A DNA stretch of 64,000 bases from contig JALGPY010000008.1 of the NCBI GenBank assembly GCA_023055425.1, positions 12,557,501-12,621,500 of the forward strand, in the 5' to 3' direction. Both the position numbers and the translations under genes were made by a program. Below are positions 13,201 to 25,600 of the stretch, one piece after another (the first letter of the stretch is position 1; every line of letters starts with the position of its first letter). The notes beneath the pieces were generated by a model. That model had not been told where the DNA came from, did not search any database, and worked only from the letters and a program-made list of their open reading frames with translations. This stretch comes from Linanthus parryae (taxonomy: Eukaryota; Streptophyta; Magnoliopsida; Ericales; Polemoniaceae).

Positions 13201-14102
13201 AGAGGTCTCTCAGTGCGGAATTTGAGATGAAGGATCTGGGAGCTGCTCGGAAGATATTAGGAGTTGAGATCTATAGAGACAGGAAGAAGAAGAAGCTTTT
13301 CTTGTCACAGCAGAGATACATCAAGAAGGTCTTGGCAAGATTCGGAATGTTATCAGCTAAAGCTATAGATACTCCTATGACAACTAATAGCAAGCTGGGA
13401 ATGTACACCGTTCAGACTGAGGAGGAGATCGAGTACATGTCCAAAGTTCCATATGCTAGCGCAGTTGGAAGCCTCATGTATGCTATGGTCTGTACTCGAC
13501 CGGATATAGCATTCGTTGTTAGTGTGGTTAGTCGTTTTATGGCTCATCCGGGTAGGGACCATTGGCAGGCGGTGAAGCGGATATTCAGGTACCTTAAGGG
13601 CACGTCAGACATTGGCCTATGTTATGGGGCTAGTGAAGATATCTTGGTAGCTGGTTTCTCGGATGCGGACCATGCAGGGGATATTGATAGTAGAAGATCA
13701 ATGTTAGGCTATGTATTTACTCTGGGAGCATCTGTTGTGAGTTGGAAGGCAACGCTACAGCCGACGGTGACTTTGTCCACCACGGAGGCGGGGTACATGG
13801 CTCTAACGGAAGCAGCAAAGGAGGCAATTTGGCTAAAGGGAATGTTCAATGATCTAGGGCTACATCAAGATCAGGCGATAGTATACTGTGATAGCTTGAG
13901 TACGATTTGCTTGACTAAGGACCAGGTTCATCATGAAAGGACCAAGAATATCGACGTCAGGTATCATTTTCTAAGAAACGAGAGCAGGAACAATGTGATG
14001 AAGGTGGGGACTGCTGACAACCCTGCGAATATGTTCACCAAGCCGATTCTGAATAGCAAGTTCCAGCATTGTCTGAAACTGCTCAACATCTTGAGCCAGT
14101 AA
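10218..14102 (+). pseudogene. copia-A gag-pol polyprotein, interrupted
   Basis: One frame runs from ATG 10218 to 14102, broken by a single TGA at 13092-13094. Order: gag (N-terminal ~230 residues); a zinc knuckle near 10898-10936 that has lost two of four ligands (first Cys is Tyr, His is Arg); protease with D-S-G-A (about 11058); an H-H-C-C integrase zinc site; integrase core; RT with Y-V-D-D at 13146-13157; and RNase H. The integrase second catalytic Asp is absent from the main frame: the R-T-D-N-like motif is readable only in the +1 frame at 11797-11808, suggesting two compensating indels at about 11730-11830. In RNase H the A-E-Y glutamate is Gly (near 13792). Together these lesions make the element non-autonomous. 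Flanked by intact LTRs, it could still be mobilised in trans. Catalytic roles are from family knowledge. Confidence 0.9.
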
Positions 14103-14232
14103 GGCCCTTAGGGGCATGTCGGATCCGGTGGGGGTCCAGTGAGTCTTTGTGACGAGAGACATTGGGTGCGGAGAAGACTTAGCTTTATTTACGAGAAGAG
14201 GATCAACTGCTGTTGACGAGACAATTCAAGTC

Positions 14233-14244
14233 AAGGTGGAGATT
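14233..14244 (+). other. Polypurine tract of copia-A
   Basis: AAGGTGGAGATT lies directly before the 3' LTR and is the typical copia plus-strand priming tract. Confidence 0.85.
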
Positions 14245-14586
14245 TGTTGAGTTGGTGCCTTGAATTGGTCAAAGGCGGCCAAACTCTTTGTTTCCAGCTT
14301 TGATTAGAAAACATTGAAAGTCAAAGGCGGTGGAGGATTAGTTAGGAAACAAGTTGTTTCAAAAGCGGATTTGGAAACTTTAGGGATTTTCCTAGCACTA
14401 TATAAAGAACTAGTAGTCACACTATTAGGCATGCAAAAACATTATTGTATTCTTGTTCCTCTTAAGTCAATAAAGAGTGCTTTTCCGCCGTGGAGGTAGT
14501 TAGCAAATATTTTGCTAGCGAACCACGTAAAATACTCGTGTTCTTCTTTTATTCGTTCTTCGTTCGTGAGGTGGTTTGTCATAACA
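14245..14586 (+). repeat. 3' LTR of copia-A
   Basis: 342 bp, TG...CA ends, with the same TATA and AATAAA positions as the 5' LTR. Confidence 0.95.
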
Positions 14587-14591
14587 ACTTC

Positions 14592-15400
14592 AGTGGTAAA
14601 CGGTCTTGTTTCTACTATCTAATAAGAAGTGTTTTTTTTAGGAAATAGAAAGAAGACTCATGGTTGGGAGAAAGTAATGTTAAGTTACTCATGTCTTAAA
14701 CATTGTTTGACAAAAGAGAAAAATACATATTTTTTTGGAGATTATCGTAATGTCCGAACTAATTTGTGCGCACGTCGAAAGAAAATACAATATCCCACAT
14801 ATTTCTGTACAAGGGTCAAGAACTTCATTAATAAATAAATATCTCATTATCGAAATATCACATTGCATGCATGGCACTATCATTTCCCACGGTTACAAGC
14901 TGACCTGCACAAACATAATCTGTAGCTACCAAATAAAGCTAAAGAAACTAATTTGTTAAACGAAGTAATATAAACATAACTAAAGGCATAATTTATTAAA
15001 AAAATTAGCACGGTGCGGATTCTCATCTCGGCTTTTAAGCCATTAGATCAAATCAATTCGAACCATACTCTAATTAATTTGGAGAAATTATATGGAGAGG
15101 GAAAGGAAAGTTATGGAGAAAATTAAGGGTGATTGATTTGTGAAGTAATTTAATTAATGAGAAGAAAATATAAAGATGGAGAAAATCAATTTTCATGGTG
15201 AAAATCGAGAGTGTTTAGCATGTGGGTGGGAGCACCACTATTTGCGTAGGTTAATTAAAATAGGCTAGGTACTTTGGTTTCACCACTTTAAGTGGTGACA
15301 AGGACCAAAATGATTTAGTAGTTTGGGAGTATGAAAAATATGGTGACTATGATTAAAAGGATTGAGTAGTTTGGGTGTAGGATGGTTTAAAACATAAAAG
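14592..15400. other. Anonymous AT-rich spacer upstream of LBD gene 1
   Basis: The first ~130 bases continue the duplicated flank and resemble 34350-34440, sharing GGTCTTGTTTCTA and GTTTGACAAAA. The rest is AT-rich with no recognised gene. Small open frames at 14629-14959 in both strands are treated as chance. Confidence 0.4.
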
Positions 15401-15570
15401 GGAATGAAGAAAAAGGAATCATTATTAAAATACGGACTTAAATTTGGACGCATCACAAAAAATACTCCATGTATACAACAGTAGTACTCTCTAGGAAAAA
15501 ATAGAAAAATACATTACAACGACAAACACAAAACCAGACTTCTCACACTCTGCCCCTTTCTCAGAAAAAA

Positions 15571-15627
15571 CCACTGCGACCTCGTCACAAAACCCACGTT
15601 CTACCCTCCCCCTACTCCTCTTTATAA
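15571..15627 (+). promoter_or_regulatory. LBD gene 1 core promoter: conserved 18-bp block plus TATA
   Basis: CCACTGCGACCTCGTCAC at 15571-15588 is identical in all three LBD promoters. A TATA-like TTTATAA follows at 15621-15627, the same ~51-53 bp after the block in each gene and about 80 bp before the start codon. The wider upstream ~200 bp is also shared. A role as a core promoter is inferred from position and conservation; the binding factor is unknown. Confidence 0.65.
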
Positions 15628-15706
15628 CCACAACTCTGCAATGTCAATCTCGCCTCACAAACCATTTTCTCTCTTCTTTTTCTTCTCTACATTTCCGTTT
15701 ATTTTC

Positions 15707-16483
15707 ATGAGGGTGAGTTGCAATGGATGTCGAGTCCTCCGTAGAGCCTGCAGTGAAAACTGCACAATTAGGCCATGCCTCAAGTGGATCCGAAATCCCG
15801 AATCTCAGGCTAACGCCACTGTTTTCCTTGCCAAGTACTACGGCCGCATGGGACTCGAGAACCTCCTCAAAGCCGGCCCCTGTCACCTCCGCCCTGGTAA
15901 TCTTTGAGCCATACCTTTGAAATTGACCATAAATGTCGCAATCGAAGGTCATAATATTTTGAAATTTAAAATGAGTAATGGTTGTTTTGTTTCCTGAATT
16001 GCAGTGATTTTTAGATCTCTACTCTATGAGGCTTGCGGGCGAATTGTGAACCCGATCTACGGCTCCGCCGGGTTAGTGTGGTCCGGAGACTTGAACCTCT
16101 TCCAGGCCGCCGTGGAAGCCATACTTAGCGGCACGCCGATCGTGCAGGTTCTGCCGAGATCGATGTCTGACACAATGAGTCCGCTTCTCAAGACTGGCAA
16201 CATCAGGCATGTTTTCAAGGAAGAGGAATCCAAGGCATCTCGTGATTTGCACAAGCTTAAGAGTCACAGGAAGTTCAAGAGAGCCCCGATGAGTGGGGCC
16301 AAGCTGAATGCAAAAGCTGAGCCGTCCATGGATGAAGCTGCAGCCTGGGTGATTTGTAGTTGGTCGAACAATAAGGATATGGTTTCTGAGTCGAAAAGTC
16401 ACGAATCAGTGTTGAGTCATGAATCGGAGAAAGGGGGAGCGGCGTGGAGAGCACATCGGTGGAGACGAAGGAGGCGTCGTTGA
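15707..16483 (+). CDS. LBD gene 1: class II LOB-domain transcription factor (LBD40/41/42-like), C-terminus frameshifted
   Basis: Two exons (15707-15896 and 16005-16483) joined across a 108-bp GT...AG intron encode 222 residues. The start M-R-V-S-C-N-G-C-R is the class II LBD N-terminus, so ATG 15707 is preferred to the upstream in-frame ATG at 15641. The DNA-binding C-x2-C-x6-C-x3-C zinc motif is complete (Cys 5, 8, 15, 19). The family blocks [12 protein letters not shown] and [16 protein letters not shown] follow. Class II LBDs are nuclear regulators; LBD37-39 act in nitrogen and anthocyanin control and LBD41 in hypoxia (family knowledge). Compared with copy 2, a one-base deletion at about 16433-16455 shifts the frame, so the protein ends in an Arg-rich tail and loses the LxLxL tail that remains readable out of frame at 16525-16539. 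It may still bind DNA. Not shown to be expressed. Confidence 0.85.
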
Positions 16484-16680
16484 CGATTCAGGAGCAAGGG
16501 CAGGCAGGCGGTGACCATGTTGAGCTGGAGCTTACGCTCGGGTTGGAGCCAATTGTGAAGGATTAGAAAATGATCAGTGAGGATGAGATGACGATGGACA
16601 GCGTGGAAGAATCAATGGGTGAGATTCAGTCTGAACTGAATTTTTCAGCATAATAGACAGATCCACCGCTCATTAGATTT
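16484..16680 (+). pseudogene. Out-of-frame C-terminal tail and 3' region of LBD gene 1
   Basis: In the frame lost to gene 1, this DNA still encodes L-E-L-T-L-G-L-E-P (16525-16551), an EAR-type repression motif as in LBD41-like proteins, and reaches a TAG at 16564-16566. The segment aligns with 31560-31640 of gene 2. Downstream are long homopolymer T and G tracts (about 16685-16778). Confidence 0.7.
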
Positions 16681-16684
16681 TCTT

Positions 16685-16778
16685 TTCTTTTCTTTTTTTT
16701 TGGGGGGGGGGGGGGTTCTTTTTCTTTTTTTTGCTTTATCTATTGTGGGAAGAAAATAAGAGGGGGGGGGGGGGGGGT
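16685..16778. repeat. Homopolymer T/G tracts in the LBD gene 1 3' flank
   Basis: T-rich then G-only runs at about 16688-16715 and a G run at about 16762-16778. A similar G run sits at the matching place after LBD gene 2 (about 31805-31830). Exact lengths may be unreliable in any assembly. Confidence 0.7.
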
Positions 16779-16899
16779 CAATCCTTTGTAACTAAATGAT
16801 AATGGTCTTGCTTTTATCCTAGTAACTTTTTCTAGTGTATGCGTAATTACTATTTCTGAAATTAATATTGTGTTTAGTGTCCTTGTGATGAAGAATTGT

Positions 16900-17240
16900 G
16901 ATGAACGAAAATAACGGTTTCACATTCTTTCCAAGTTAAGCATAAGAGGAAAACTAAGTTGGTTATTATGTTAACCAAGTAGACTAGTGGAGCAAGTGAA
17001 TGTTCATCAGGTGGATTTTGTTCAAGTTAGAAAACAGGTTTCTTAATTAGGTTCGGGGATCTGAAACAGAGTGATGAGATTGATTGTACTTACTCCTATT
17101 GGTCTTACTTCCCCAAGTGAGTGATTAAGTAATAAGCACTCAAGAGAAGAGAATCATGGACAAACATAGTAGTAGATAATTTGATCCGTAGATAACTGGT
17201 TCAGTATAAATAAAATCAAACTGTTATATTAAATAGGACT
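16900..17240 (+). repeat. Duplicated 3' flank, paralogue of 31960-32285
   Basis: The downstream flanks of LBD genes 1 and 2 align for about 340 bp, sharing for example GGAGCAAGTGAATGTTCATC and GATAACTG followed by AAATCAAACT. This marks the extent of the unit duplicated with the gene. Confidence 0.8.
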
Positions 17241-17664
17241 GTAAATGAGCGACTATGATGAACAAACTATAAATAATTCAACAAAATAAAAAAATCTATG
17301 TCCAATTATAGATATCAAAATAAGGCCATTGATGTACTTTAAGTTACTTGATTTTAGGATTGTCCCGTACATAATTTTTGCGAGTTAGTTTCAATGTTTG
17401 GTTAATGACAAAAAGGGCTAAGCTGTAACTGAAAGGAGCAACCTTTTAGATTTGCAGTCTAGATTCATTTGTGAGACTAAAAATTCATTTTTTTTCTCTG
17501 GTTCTTGGAGAGTCTCGAAGAAGTGAAGTAGGGGTTGGAGACATCAACACCAATGCTCGTGTTCTTGCCACGCGGTACAGACATGAAGAAAGTGATTCGG
17601 TGTGGCACGCGCCTAGTCTTCCATGGCTCCAGTCATTTTAGATGCTGATAGTTCATAATTGTGA

Positions 17665-18225
17665 GTTTTAATCATAGTTTTTAAAGCCGGACCGTCCGGT
17701 CGGACCCGTGAATCGGGTTCGGTTCGTAATTCAGACCGCATATGCAAGAATCGGTCAAAAAATCGAAGGGTTTTGCGGTCCACGGTGAACCAGTTGGGTT
17801 GAAAACCGGCTGACTTTTTATTTCAATAAATTTGAAAAATTGTTACCACAAGTGGGTCAGACCATCTCTCTTAGATAGGCAACTTAACCACTAGGCCAAG
17901 AGACCATTTGTTAATGCGAATCAACATTTTTATATATGTTATAAACTTCAAAGTATATTTGTTGTTGACCATAATAATTATTTTTGTGTGTTTGTTTATT
18001 TTTTTTAAACATAGTTATTACTATAAAAATACTATTATGCTTAATAAGTTTAAAATTAAAACATTCAAGTATTTTTGGCTATTATCTATCATAATATTAT
18101 TTTTGTAAAAAAATAATATATATATATATATTATTAAATGAACATGCGATTGAATCGTCCAACCACAAACAGGTGCGATGGCCGGTCAATTCCAAAAATT
18201 TTAGTTTAAATTATTTCATTCTAAA
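17665..18225. repeat. Anonymous dispersed-repeat-like segment with CCGG-rich ends
   Basis: The left part is rich in CCGGACCGTCCGGTCGGACC-like sequence and the right part has CGATGGCCGGTC, with an AT-rich middle (TATATATATA at 18117-18130). The pairing of similar motifs at the two ends suggests a transposable element, but no clean terminal repeat or target duplication was found. Confidence 0.3.
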
Positions 18226-18439
18226 AAGCAGTTGCATCCATATAGGTGTGAGTGAGTGAGCCTACAAAAGGAGCAAACGGACATTTTAAATTTGCTGAAG
18301 GACACCTTCGCCCTTCAGTGTGTCGAACTTCAAGTAACTAACACCCCTTTATTGGTCTGGTGTGGGAAAGCTTAATTATTTGCTTAATTGATTAAATGTT
18401 GATAGTTAATCTGATATGTTTGACAAAGATTGATAGATT

Positions 18440-18690
18440 ATAGATTTTTTGGGATTATTCTGATCCGGATACTTTTAAAATATTTTTGTCTCCTACTCAG
18501 ACCCGCCTAGAGACTAACCGGATCGGGAAATGACCCGACCGGATCCGGCTCCTTACCAAATGAACCAACCAAAGAATGACATGTAACCTAAAAACACAAC
18601 TAGGAATTTTCTTTTGTCAGTCGGATCCGAGTCTGCCCCGTCCGGATCCGGGTCGTGCCATATTGGATCCGGGCCGGTTCTCGTGATTTT
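18440..18690. repeat. GGATCCGG-rich palindromic cluster
   Basis: At least five copies of GGATCCG or its reverse complement appear at about 18462, 18519, 18540, 18625, 18643 and 18665. Spaced palindromes like this often lie in transposon subterminal regions. No element ends were fixed. Confidence 0.35.
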
Positions 18691-19084
18691 TTTTTTATGC
18701 CAGATTATGCATAATGGATTGATCTGATCGAGTGTCAAGAGAGCATCATCACAAGTTGAGCTAAAGAATTGGGTGAAGGTAAATAGATAAGGAGAAAGAT
18801 AAGTTTGATTGTTATCCTTGAAAACACCGCCTCATGAAATGACTACTGGAGAAAGGGGTTGTGGCAAAAAAAGGGAAGGCGGGCGGGGTAATCAAACCTC
18901 CGGAGCAATGTTAACCTCCGGAGGAGTGGGTCTAATGTTTATATCTTTACTACCTACTCTGAGAGAGATGATAGAGAGAAAAATAACTTTATAACGCTCT
19001 GGTCTGCACACAAAAATAAATTGGCATATTTGTAGATGCTTAATATTTATGGGGGTGTTAGCGTATCATCATTAATTTCTATTT

Positions 19085-19517
19085 AGAGCCTGTTTGATTC
19101 CAGTTAAAATCTCAATAATCTGATAAAATAATTTAGGGAGAATAAGTTGGCTGAAAATATAACCTGAAAACTGTTTGGCATGTGCCGAAAATCAGGGATT
19201 AAAATTTAATTATGTTTGACAACACCTTATCTTTTACTACTAAATTTACAATAAATGTATTTATTTGAACTTATCATACATCTAAGATGTTATGCGTTTG
19301 CACAAATTAACAATGTATGCATAAACGAGATGATAGAGTATGATATTTCATATATTATACCTAAAAAATCTCCAAAATTGGATATTATATAATTTGCAGA
19401 TTATTAGCCAACTTAAAATAAAATCTGACTCAAAAAATCTACGAAACAAACGAGATTAATTTTTTTGGCAGATTTTAGTCTCAAATGAGATTTTAATCTT
19501 GAACCAAACATGAACTT
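19085..19517. mobile_element. MITE-like element with imperfect inverted ends
   Basis: The left end GAGCCTGTTTGATTCCAG and the inverted right end GTTCATGTTTGGTTCAAG, followed on both sides by TTAAAATCTCA, form an imperfect ~30-bp inverted repeat. There is no coding frame. The next copia element is inserted at its right margin. The paralogous region at about 34590-34625 lacks it. The superfamily is uncertain because the target duplication is obscured. Confidence 0.55.
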
Positions 19518-21062
19518 TGTAGGGTTTTGATCATGGATACGCAACGGAATAATAGAAACTTATCCGATCAAGACCCCCCAAGGATCACAGGAAGAGAAAT
19601 CATGACGATGGTAAAGGATTCGTGTTATGTACCTTGTAGGTCTCCTTTGATGACTTCAAACGCAAAGAGCATTACGTCTCTACGGTTGATCCACGCCTAG
19701 AGGTGAGATCTAGATCCTCCAATTCCTTGTTCTAGCTAGGAAGAATGGAAGAAGAAGAACAAATCACTCAACAACGGAACACCAAGGTGGGCGGCACCTC
19801 CTTGTGAGGCCGACGGGTAGGGGGCGGTCCGAAGAGGGGTTCGGCCCTCCTTTGGTACTTTCTCTCTCTCCTTACTTTATTCTCTCCTACTCCAAGTATG
19901 TATATGTGTAGAGAAAATAAGGTGGGAGTGTTCTTTATATAGTCCAACAACTCCCTGTCCTACTACATAAAGAACCCCTCTCCTAATTCTACTCAAATAA
20001 GGATTAGTCCCTTTTGCAAACTAATTCTAATCATGTCCATACATGGATTAGTTCTCTTTCCAAATTAATCCTAATCATGTCTCTACATGAATTAGTCCAC
20101 CTTGGCAAATCCTAATCATGTCTATACATGGATTAATCCGACTTGCATATTAGTCCTACTAAGTTAGCAAGTTGTTGCGGTTTGATCATTCTAATTAATT
20201 AATCATATTAATTAGTTAATTCACAAGTCTAGTTCACCAGTATATGGCGTGTGACCCCATAAGTTCTATTTAACTGGTAGTAACAATTTACTAATATGGA
20301 GCGGCCTCTAGCAAGATATCTATTCTAGCCAACATATAGAATAGTCATCATGACAAACCTTGTGAACGTATTGTCTCATCCCTTTGTCTCAATACCCGGA
20401 TTGGACACGAGACATACAAGTCACACTTTTATATCCAATTCATAATTCTTCGATCCTGAGAATAGCCTTATTCGTGCAAATAACATCAATATCCTATATT
20501 GATTTATTTGAGTCTGGTCAGACATTCTATAAGCACTATCCCTCGAGTGCCCTAGGATATTTGCTCCCGTTATGTGGGAGGACAAATTATATCTACATCA
20601 CTACGATAACTAAGCTTGATTCCTATTGTGTCCGGTACGCACCTTTATGACTACCTAGTCACGGTGTAGCGTTTGACGCTACAAAAAATAATATTTCACA
20701 ACTTGAAGATCTAGTGACTTCAAGTCTAAGGATGACAATACCGTTTTCACCGCGAGAAGCACTTGTGACTTTACATAACTTGTATGTAGCCTTCTCGGAG
20801 ATCGGTCAATCCAGTATGCCATTACTCCTCATGCATACCCATTTGTTGGATCGTGATTTCTCCATATCAATCCAACCCCATACTAGTCTGTAGTTGATTG
20901 TCCTGTTAATCAATATAATCGACTAGGGATATTTAAGAATATAACATTTATATTCTAAGGAGTTCATTCATGTTATCATATCTCTATACCGATAACATAA
21001 TGAATCGTAAATTCACATATTTGTCACAATAAATTGATTGCCTCTAGGGCACAATTCCAACA
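19518..21062 (-). repeat. 3' LTR of copia-B
   Basis: 1,545 bp, paired with 26081-27623. On the forward strand it begins TGTAGGGTTTTGATC and ends ATTCCAACA. Confidence 0.92.
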
Positions 21063-21078
21063 GTCTCCCACTTGCACT
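21063..21078 (-). other. Polypurine tract of copia-B
   Basis: The reverse strand reads a purine-rich GTGCAAGTGGGAGAC directly before the 3' LTR, as expected for a copia PPT. Confidence 0.75.
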
Positions 21079-24000
21079 AGAGTCAATCTTCTGCATCATA
21101 TGCATTTTGATCTAGCATGGCCCTCCATGCTTAGACTGCATAGGGGTATGGTAGGCGAGACATGTGCTGGTACTTTGCAAATATTCACATCTCTTATATC
21201 AACAATTTGACTGAGATTGAATATTCTGAGTAAGTGCATCCATGTTATAATTTACTCAGTCCTCTATGTTAGAATAAGTGATTGATTCTTGCCTAGAACC
21301 TTTCCAGCTCACAGTCCCTCCCACTAGTGCAAAACATAAAACTTGACTACAATCCAAAATCTTCTTTGTCAGATTTGAAGTTCGCATCACTGTAAATCCT
21401 TACAGGGAACTCGGCCTATCCTCCACATATCAACAATTCATCCTTAGTGCTTCTCAAGTACTAAAGGATAATATTGACAATTATCCGGATTTGACTGGTA
21501 TCTTTGTGTCATACCATATGACATATCTGGCCTAGTACATAACATTGCGTATCTCATGAATCTCATTCATACGGTCCTTCTCAATCCAATTGGAAAGAAA
21601 ATTAGTCTTCCAAAGACTAATTCCATGTGACATGGGTAAGAATCCATATTCTTTTCATGTTGAACCATTTCAACACCTTTGTCAATATATGTACAATGAC
21701 CTAAGCCGCACAACCATCTTGATCTATATCCATAGATCTTCATGGTTTGCTTCGCTTAAGTCTATCATTGATGATTTAATTCCCTAGTCAATCTACGTAA
21801 GATTGTCAAGTAGGGTCATAATTTCAATGATTAGTATGTCTCTACATACAAGACCAGAAGCATAAATGTGCTCCCACTTACCTTCTTTTTAACACAAGTC
21901 TCATCTTTAATTTTGATGGAACCAAACTCCTTTGACTGTATTATCAATTTGAAGAATCCAACTCCAAGAAGCTTGACTCAATCTATAGCAGATTGCCACA
22001 AGCAAGATGCGAATGGATTTAAGCATCACAAATGGGGAAAGATTTCGTCATAGTCTATACTATGAACTCACATGAAACCCCTTTTCAACCAATTGTCCCT
22101 TAACAGTAATTATATTGTCATCCATGTCGGTTTCCTCATAACCCACTTGCACCCTATGGGTCTTACCCTCTCAAGTGGTTCCACCAAAGTCCATACTTTG
22201 TTGGTATACATGGATTCCATATCGTATCTCATGGCTCCAAGCCATTTCTAAGAGTATGGCCCACAAGTGGCCATCTCATAGGTTGTTGGCTCATCTCGAT
22301 GAGCAATATATCACGGGTTATGAGAAATCCTTATTTCTCTAGTCCCTTGACATATCCTACCTAACCTACGAGGTTCTTGTGTTATCTGAGTAGGTTGCTC
22401 CACAACACCTTGTGATCCTGCTCATGTTCCATCAAAAGAATCAATGTTCTGTTGTGGTTCTTGAACTCCTTCAAGTTCTACTGTCCTCCCACTGTTTATT
22501 TTAGAGACAATCTCTATCTAGAAACACAGCGGTTCGAGCAACAATAGTTTGTTCTCGATTGGGTTGTAGAAATAATATCCTTTTCACGATATCCCACAAA
22601 ACATTTGTCCGACTTGGGTCCAAGTTTATCTGTAAACGCCTTTACATAAATTTCATAACCCAAATCCTTTATGAACGACATACTAGGACACTTCCTAGTC
22701 TATATCTCATATGGTGTGTTTTTCATAATATGTTTTTGATGGAACAAGGTTAAGGGCGAAATTTGCTGTAATTAGAACATTGCCCCTAAAAGTAACTGGA
22801 AGTTCTGTTTGACTCATCATGGACCGAACCGTGTCCTAGAAGTTCCGAACTCTCCTCTTAGACACGCTAAATCCATGTGGCGTGCTAGGCGGAGCGAGTT
22901 TTAGATCTTGTCCAACACTCCCATAGATGCTTGTCAAACTCTTGGCTCAAGTAATCTACTCTAGGATCCAATCGTAGAGCCCTAACACTTTTTCCAAACT
23001 GGTTCTCTACTTTCTTCTTGAATTCCTTGAATAATTCAAATGATTCTGATTTGTTTCTTCATAAGATACACAAATTCATATTTCTCTGATCCCATCAGTA
23101 AATATGATGAAGTACTGAAAACCATCTTTAGTATTTGTGTTTAGCGGCCTACATACATCAATATGTATGATTTTCAAAAGATCACACATTTGCCTAATAA
23201 ATAAGTCTTACATGTCTCATATGATTCAATAATCAAATGAGTTCCAAAAATCCGTCCATATGGAGTTCTAGGTATGTATCTCTTCTTCATGTGGCCTAAA
23301 CGATAACACTAAAGATAAGTAAATTTCATATCATTATATGAAAACCTCTTGGTATTAATGTTATAGATGAAATTATCATGATCAAGGATATACAATCCAT
23401 TAGAGAAAATTGCATTACAATAATGCATATCAGAATAAATGGAACAACATTCGTCCTTTATTATGATAGAGAGATTTCTTGTCCAAATAAGAGACTATGA
23501 TAATGATCATACTCATAGCAAGGACATAATCATTTTTATCTAATTCATGAATAATTTCATAAAGGTAGAGATAATTTCCTACGGCTAATTCAGCAACCCC
23601 TTGCTTCATTGCCCCACGTGTAGGTTTATTTCTCCCTTATCCAATTGTCTACATCTCTTGAGATCCTCCACATTTTTATAAATGTGAGATCCTCGTCTAG
23701 TATCATATACTCATGAGATAGACACATTGACTTCTATAACAAAATACCTAAATCGGAATTCAAAATTCATTTATTACTTACTTTCAGGTACTTTTAGGTA
23801 GTCTCTCTTCCTGAACACCACCTATGGGACTTTAGGGCAACTTGACTTTAGCAACAAGCTTGCGTTATACCCATGGGATCGGCGCAAACCTTTTGCCCTT
23901 ACCCTTGCTGTTAACCATTAACAGCTTTGCCTATGCCCTTTATGAGTGTTTTGTTTAGTGATTCTCAATCATATTGAGTAAATCTCCGTTGAACAAAACT

Positions 24001-25600
24001 ATAACTGCATTCAATGCAATTCTTGGTCCACTTGGGTGAATAAATTTTATTCTTTATCTATGTTATAGGAAACACCCATTCACTAATTTTTCAATCATAT
24101 TGAATTAGCTTAGTTGCGTAACGCAAAGTGGAGCAACACTTCAAACCTTTCATGTCTAGCTCGCTCTTTGAAAGAGCTTCTTTCAATGTATGATCATATC
24201 ATACGCGTCCATGAGCTTTCAAAGCTCAGAGTTCATAGCAGCTAACATGAGGCAAGTCACATCCAAATAACAATTCTTTGACGTTCCTTTCCATTATGAT
24301 TTAGTGTGTTTTGGTAGTTAGGATGTACAACAATTTCTCTTTTATTTGAGAAAAATTCTTAATTTTAGACCAATCTAGAAAATAGATTCCAGACAGCTTG
24401 TCCATCTTATGGACATAAAGTCGTGTTTCTTTTATTTAATACCATGGGTATTCAACACAAAAGGATTTATGCAAAGTATTGTAACAGATAACTATATTTA
24501 ACAAGGACTTAAATTGTCAAACATAGCTCCCACTATTTTTCTCGGATTAATAACCCTCCCTATTAATGCGGAAAATATCATTATATTTTCTAGTGGGCCA
24601 AGATCCATATTTCACTTCTTTTGAGCTTGCTTTGACAAGTCACCCAAAATTAGTTATTTAGGTAGGAACAATTCCATTTACATCCTTATGCAACTCTTGG
24701 TTCAATTGGGAAAATAACTCTTTATTTATCCATCCCATGGATAATCCCAATTGGTTGCCTCTAGGCTTTTAATCTCATTAAAATCACCTAGTTGCGTCAA
24801 CCTCTTACCTAGACAGTTGCACATTACTTGCTTGTGCCATCGCAACACAATCATGAGAAATCAAGTCACCCTGCTTTGGCACGCACGAGCTTGATTATCA
24901 TGATCATGAAGAGTGTCTAGATAACGAGAAAGCAAAACGCAATATTTAAATTGAGGGATTTTATTTTCAATTTAAATTATTTTGTTGATCCATATCAAGT
25001 GATCTACTTATTTGAGTTTGGGCACAACTCCAAATAAAAGATCCGGGTTGTAATTATCTTATTATCAAATTGCATGCATCATCCATACACAAACAACAAT
25101 AATTAGACAATAAAGTAAACATCCACAAAACATAAAATACGTGATATGGATATGGCCTCCTAGACTAAGATATTCTCAAGACAATGAGAATATCTATGAA
25201 CCCTAGAATGAAAAACGCATCACCATGTGCCTCCATCTCTTGGTCCATCCTTCATAGCCTTGTGGAATGCTCCATGTTGTGCCTCCTTTAATTCTTTGGG
25301 CTTTTTTTCTTCAATCTTGGCTATCTATCTATTTTATCTAGTACTAGCTAACATCTATACTAAATAAACTAAATCTCACAAGTTGAAAATAATACCGGCT
25401 CGCAGGCCGTAAACTCTAATTAATTATTACATCAAAATGATCAGCTCGCAGGCCGTAAATAAACCACAAAATTAAACATTCACAACAAACCACATCTAAG
25501 GTCATATCCAATCACCATACGTATTGAACATAAACAGTTAAAACCAATTTTTAACGCGCTTAGTCAATTTTAGTTGATTTTAGGATCACTAGGGTCAAAA
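21079..25600 (-). pseudogene. Decayed gag-pol of copia-B
   Basis: Minus-strand reading gives copia blocks in the right order but broken by stops and frameshifts. RT N-terminal block at about 22141-22246: W-x-x-A-M ... M-E-S-M-Y-x-N-K-V-W, then P-I-G-C-K-W-V. Integrase C-terminal block at about 22500-22800, with L-N-L-V-P-S-K and a G-P-K-S-D-K-C-like phrase. Integrase zinc and core blocks at about 23000-23350, including R-L-G-H-M-K-K-R and F-Q-Y-F-I-I-F-T-D. A Lys-rich gag-like region lies near 23870-23960. No open frame exceeds about 70 codons. The order on the minus strand agrees with the LTR, PBS and PPT orientation. Confidence 0.75.

Larger units (their letters stand above)
9728..14586 (+). 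mobile_element. Near-complete Ty1/copia LTR retrotransposon (copia-A)
   Basis: Both LTRs begin TGTTGAGTTGG and end CATAACA. The flanks ACTTT (9723-9727) and ACTTC (14587-14591) give a 5-bp target duplication with one mismatch. A tRNA-Met-type primer binding site starts at 10074 and a polypurine tract ends at 14244. The order gag, protease, integrase, RT, RNase H identifies Ty1/copia; general similarity suggests a Tork-like lineage (low certainty). A hand comparison of the LTRs finds 12 substitutions and one single-base indel over about 343 bp, so the insertion is moderately recent. The duplicated empty site at about 34321-34360 lacks it. It is disabled by a stop codon, local frame disruption and lost ligands (see the coding entry). 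Confidence 0.95.

Noticed and set aside
15641..15706. Upstream in-frame ATG as start of LBD gene 1
   Set aside because: It would add 22 hydrophobic residues not seen in class II LBDs; the three copies share the ATG directly before the zinc motif.
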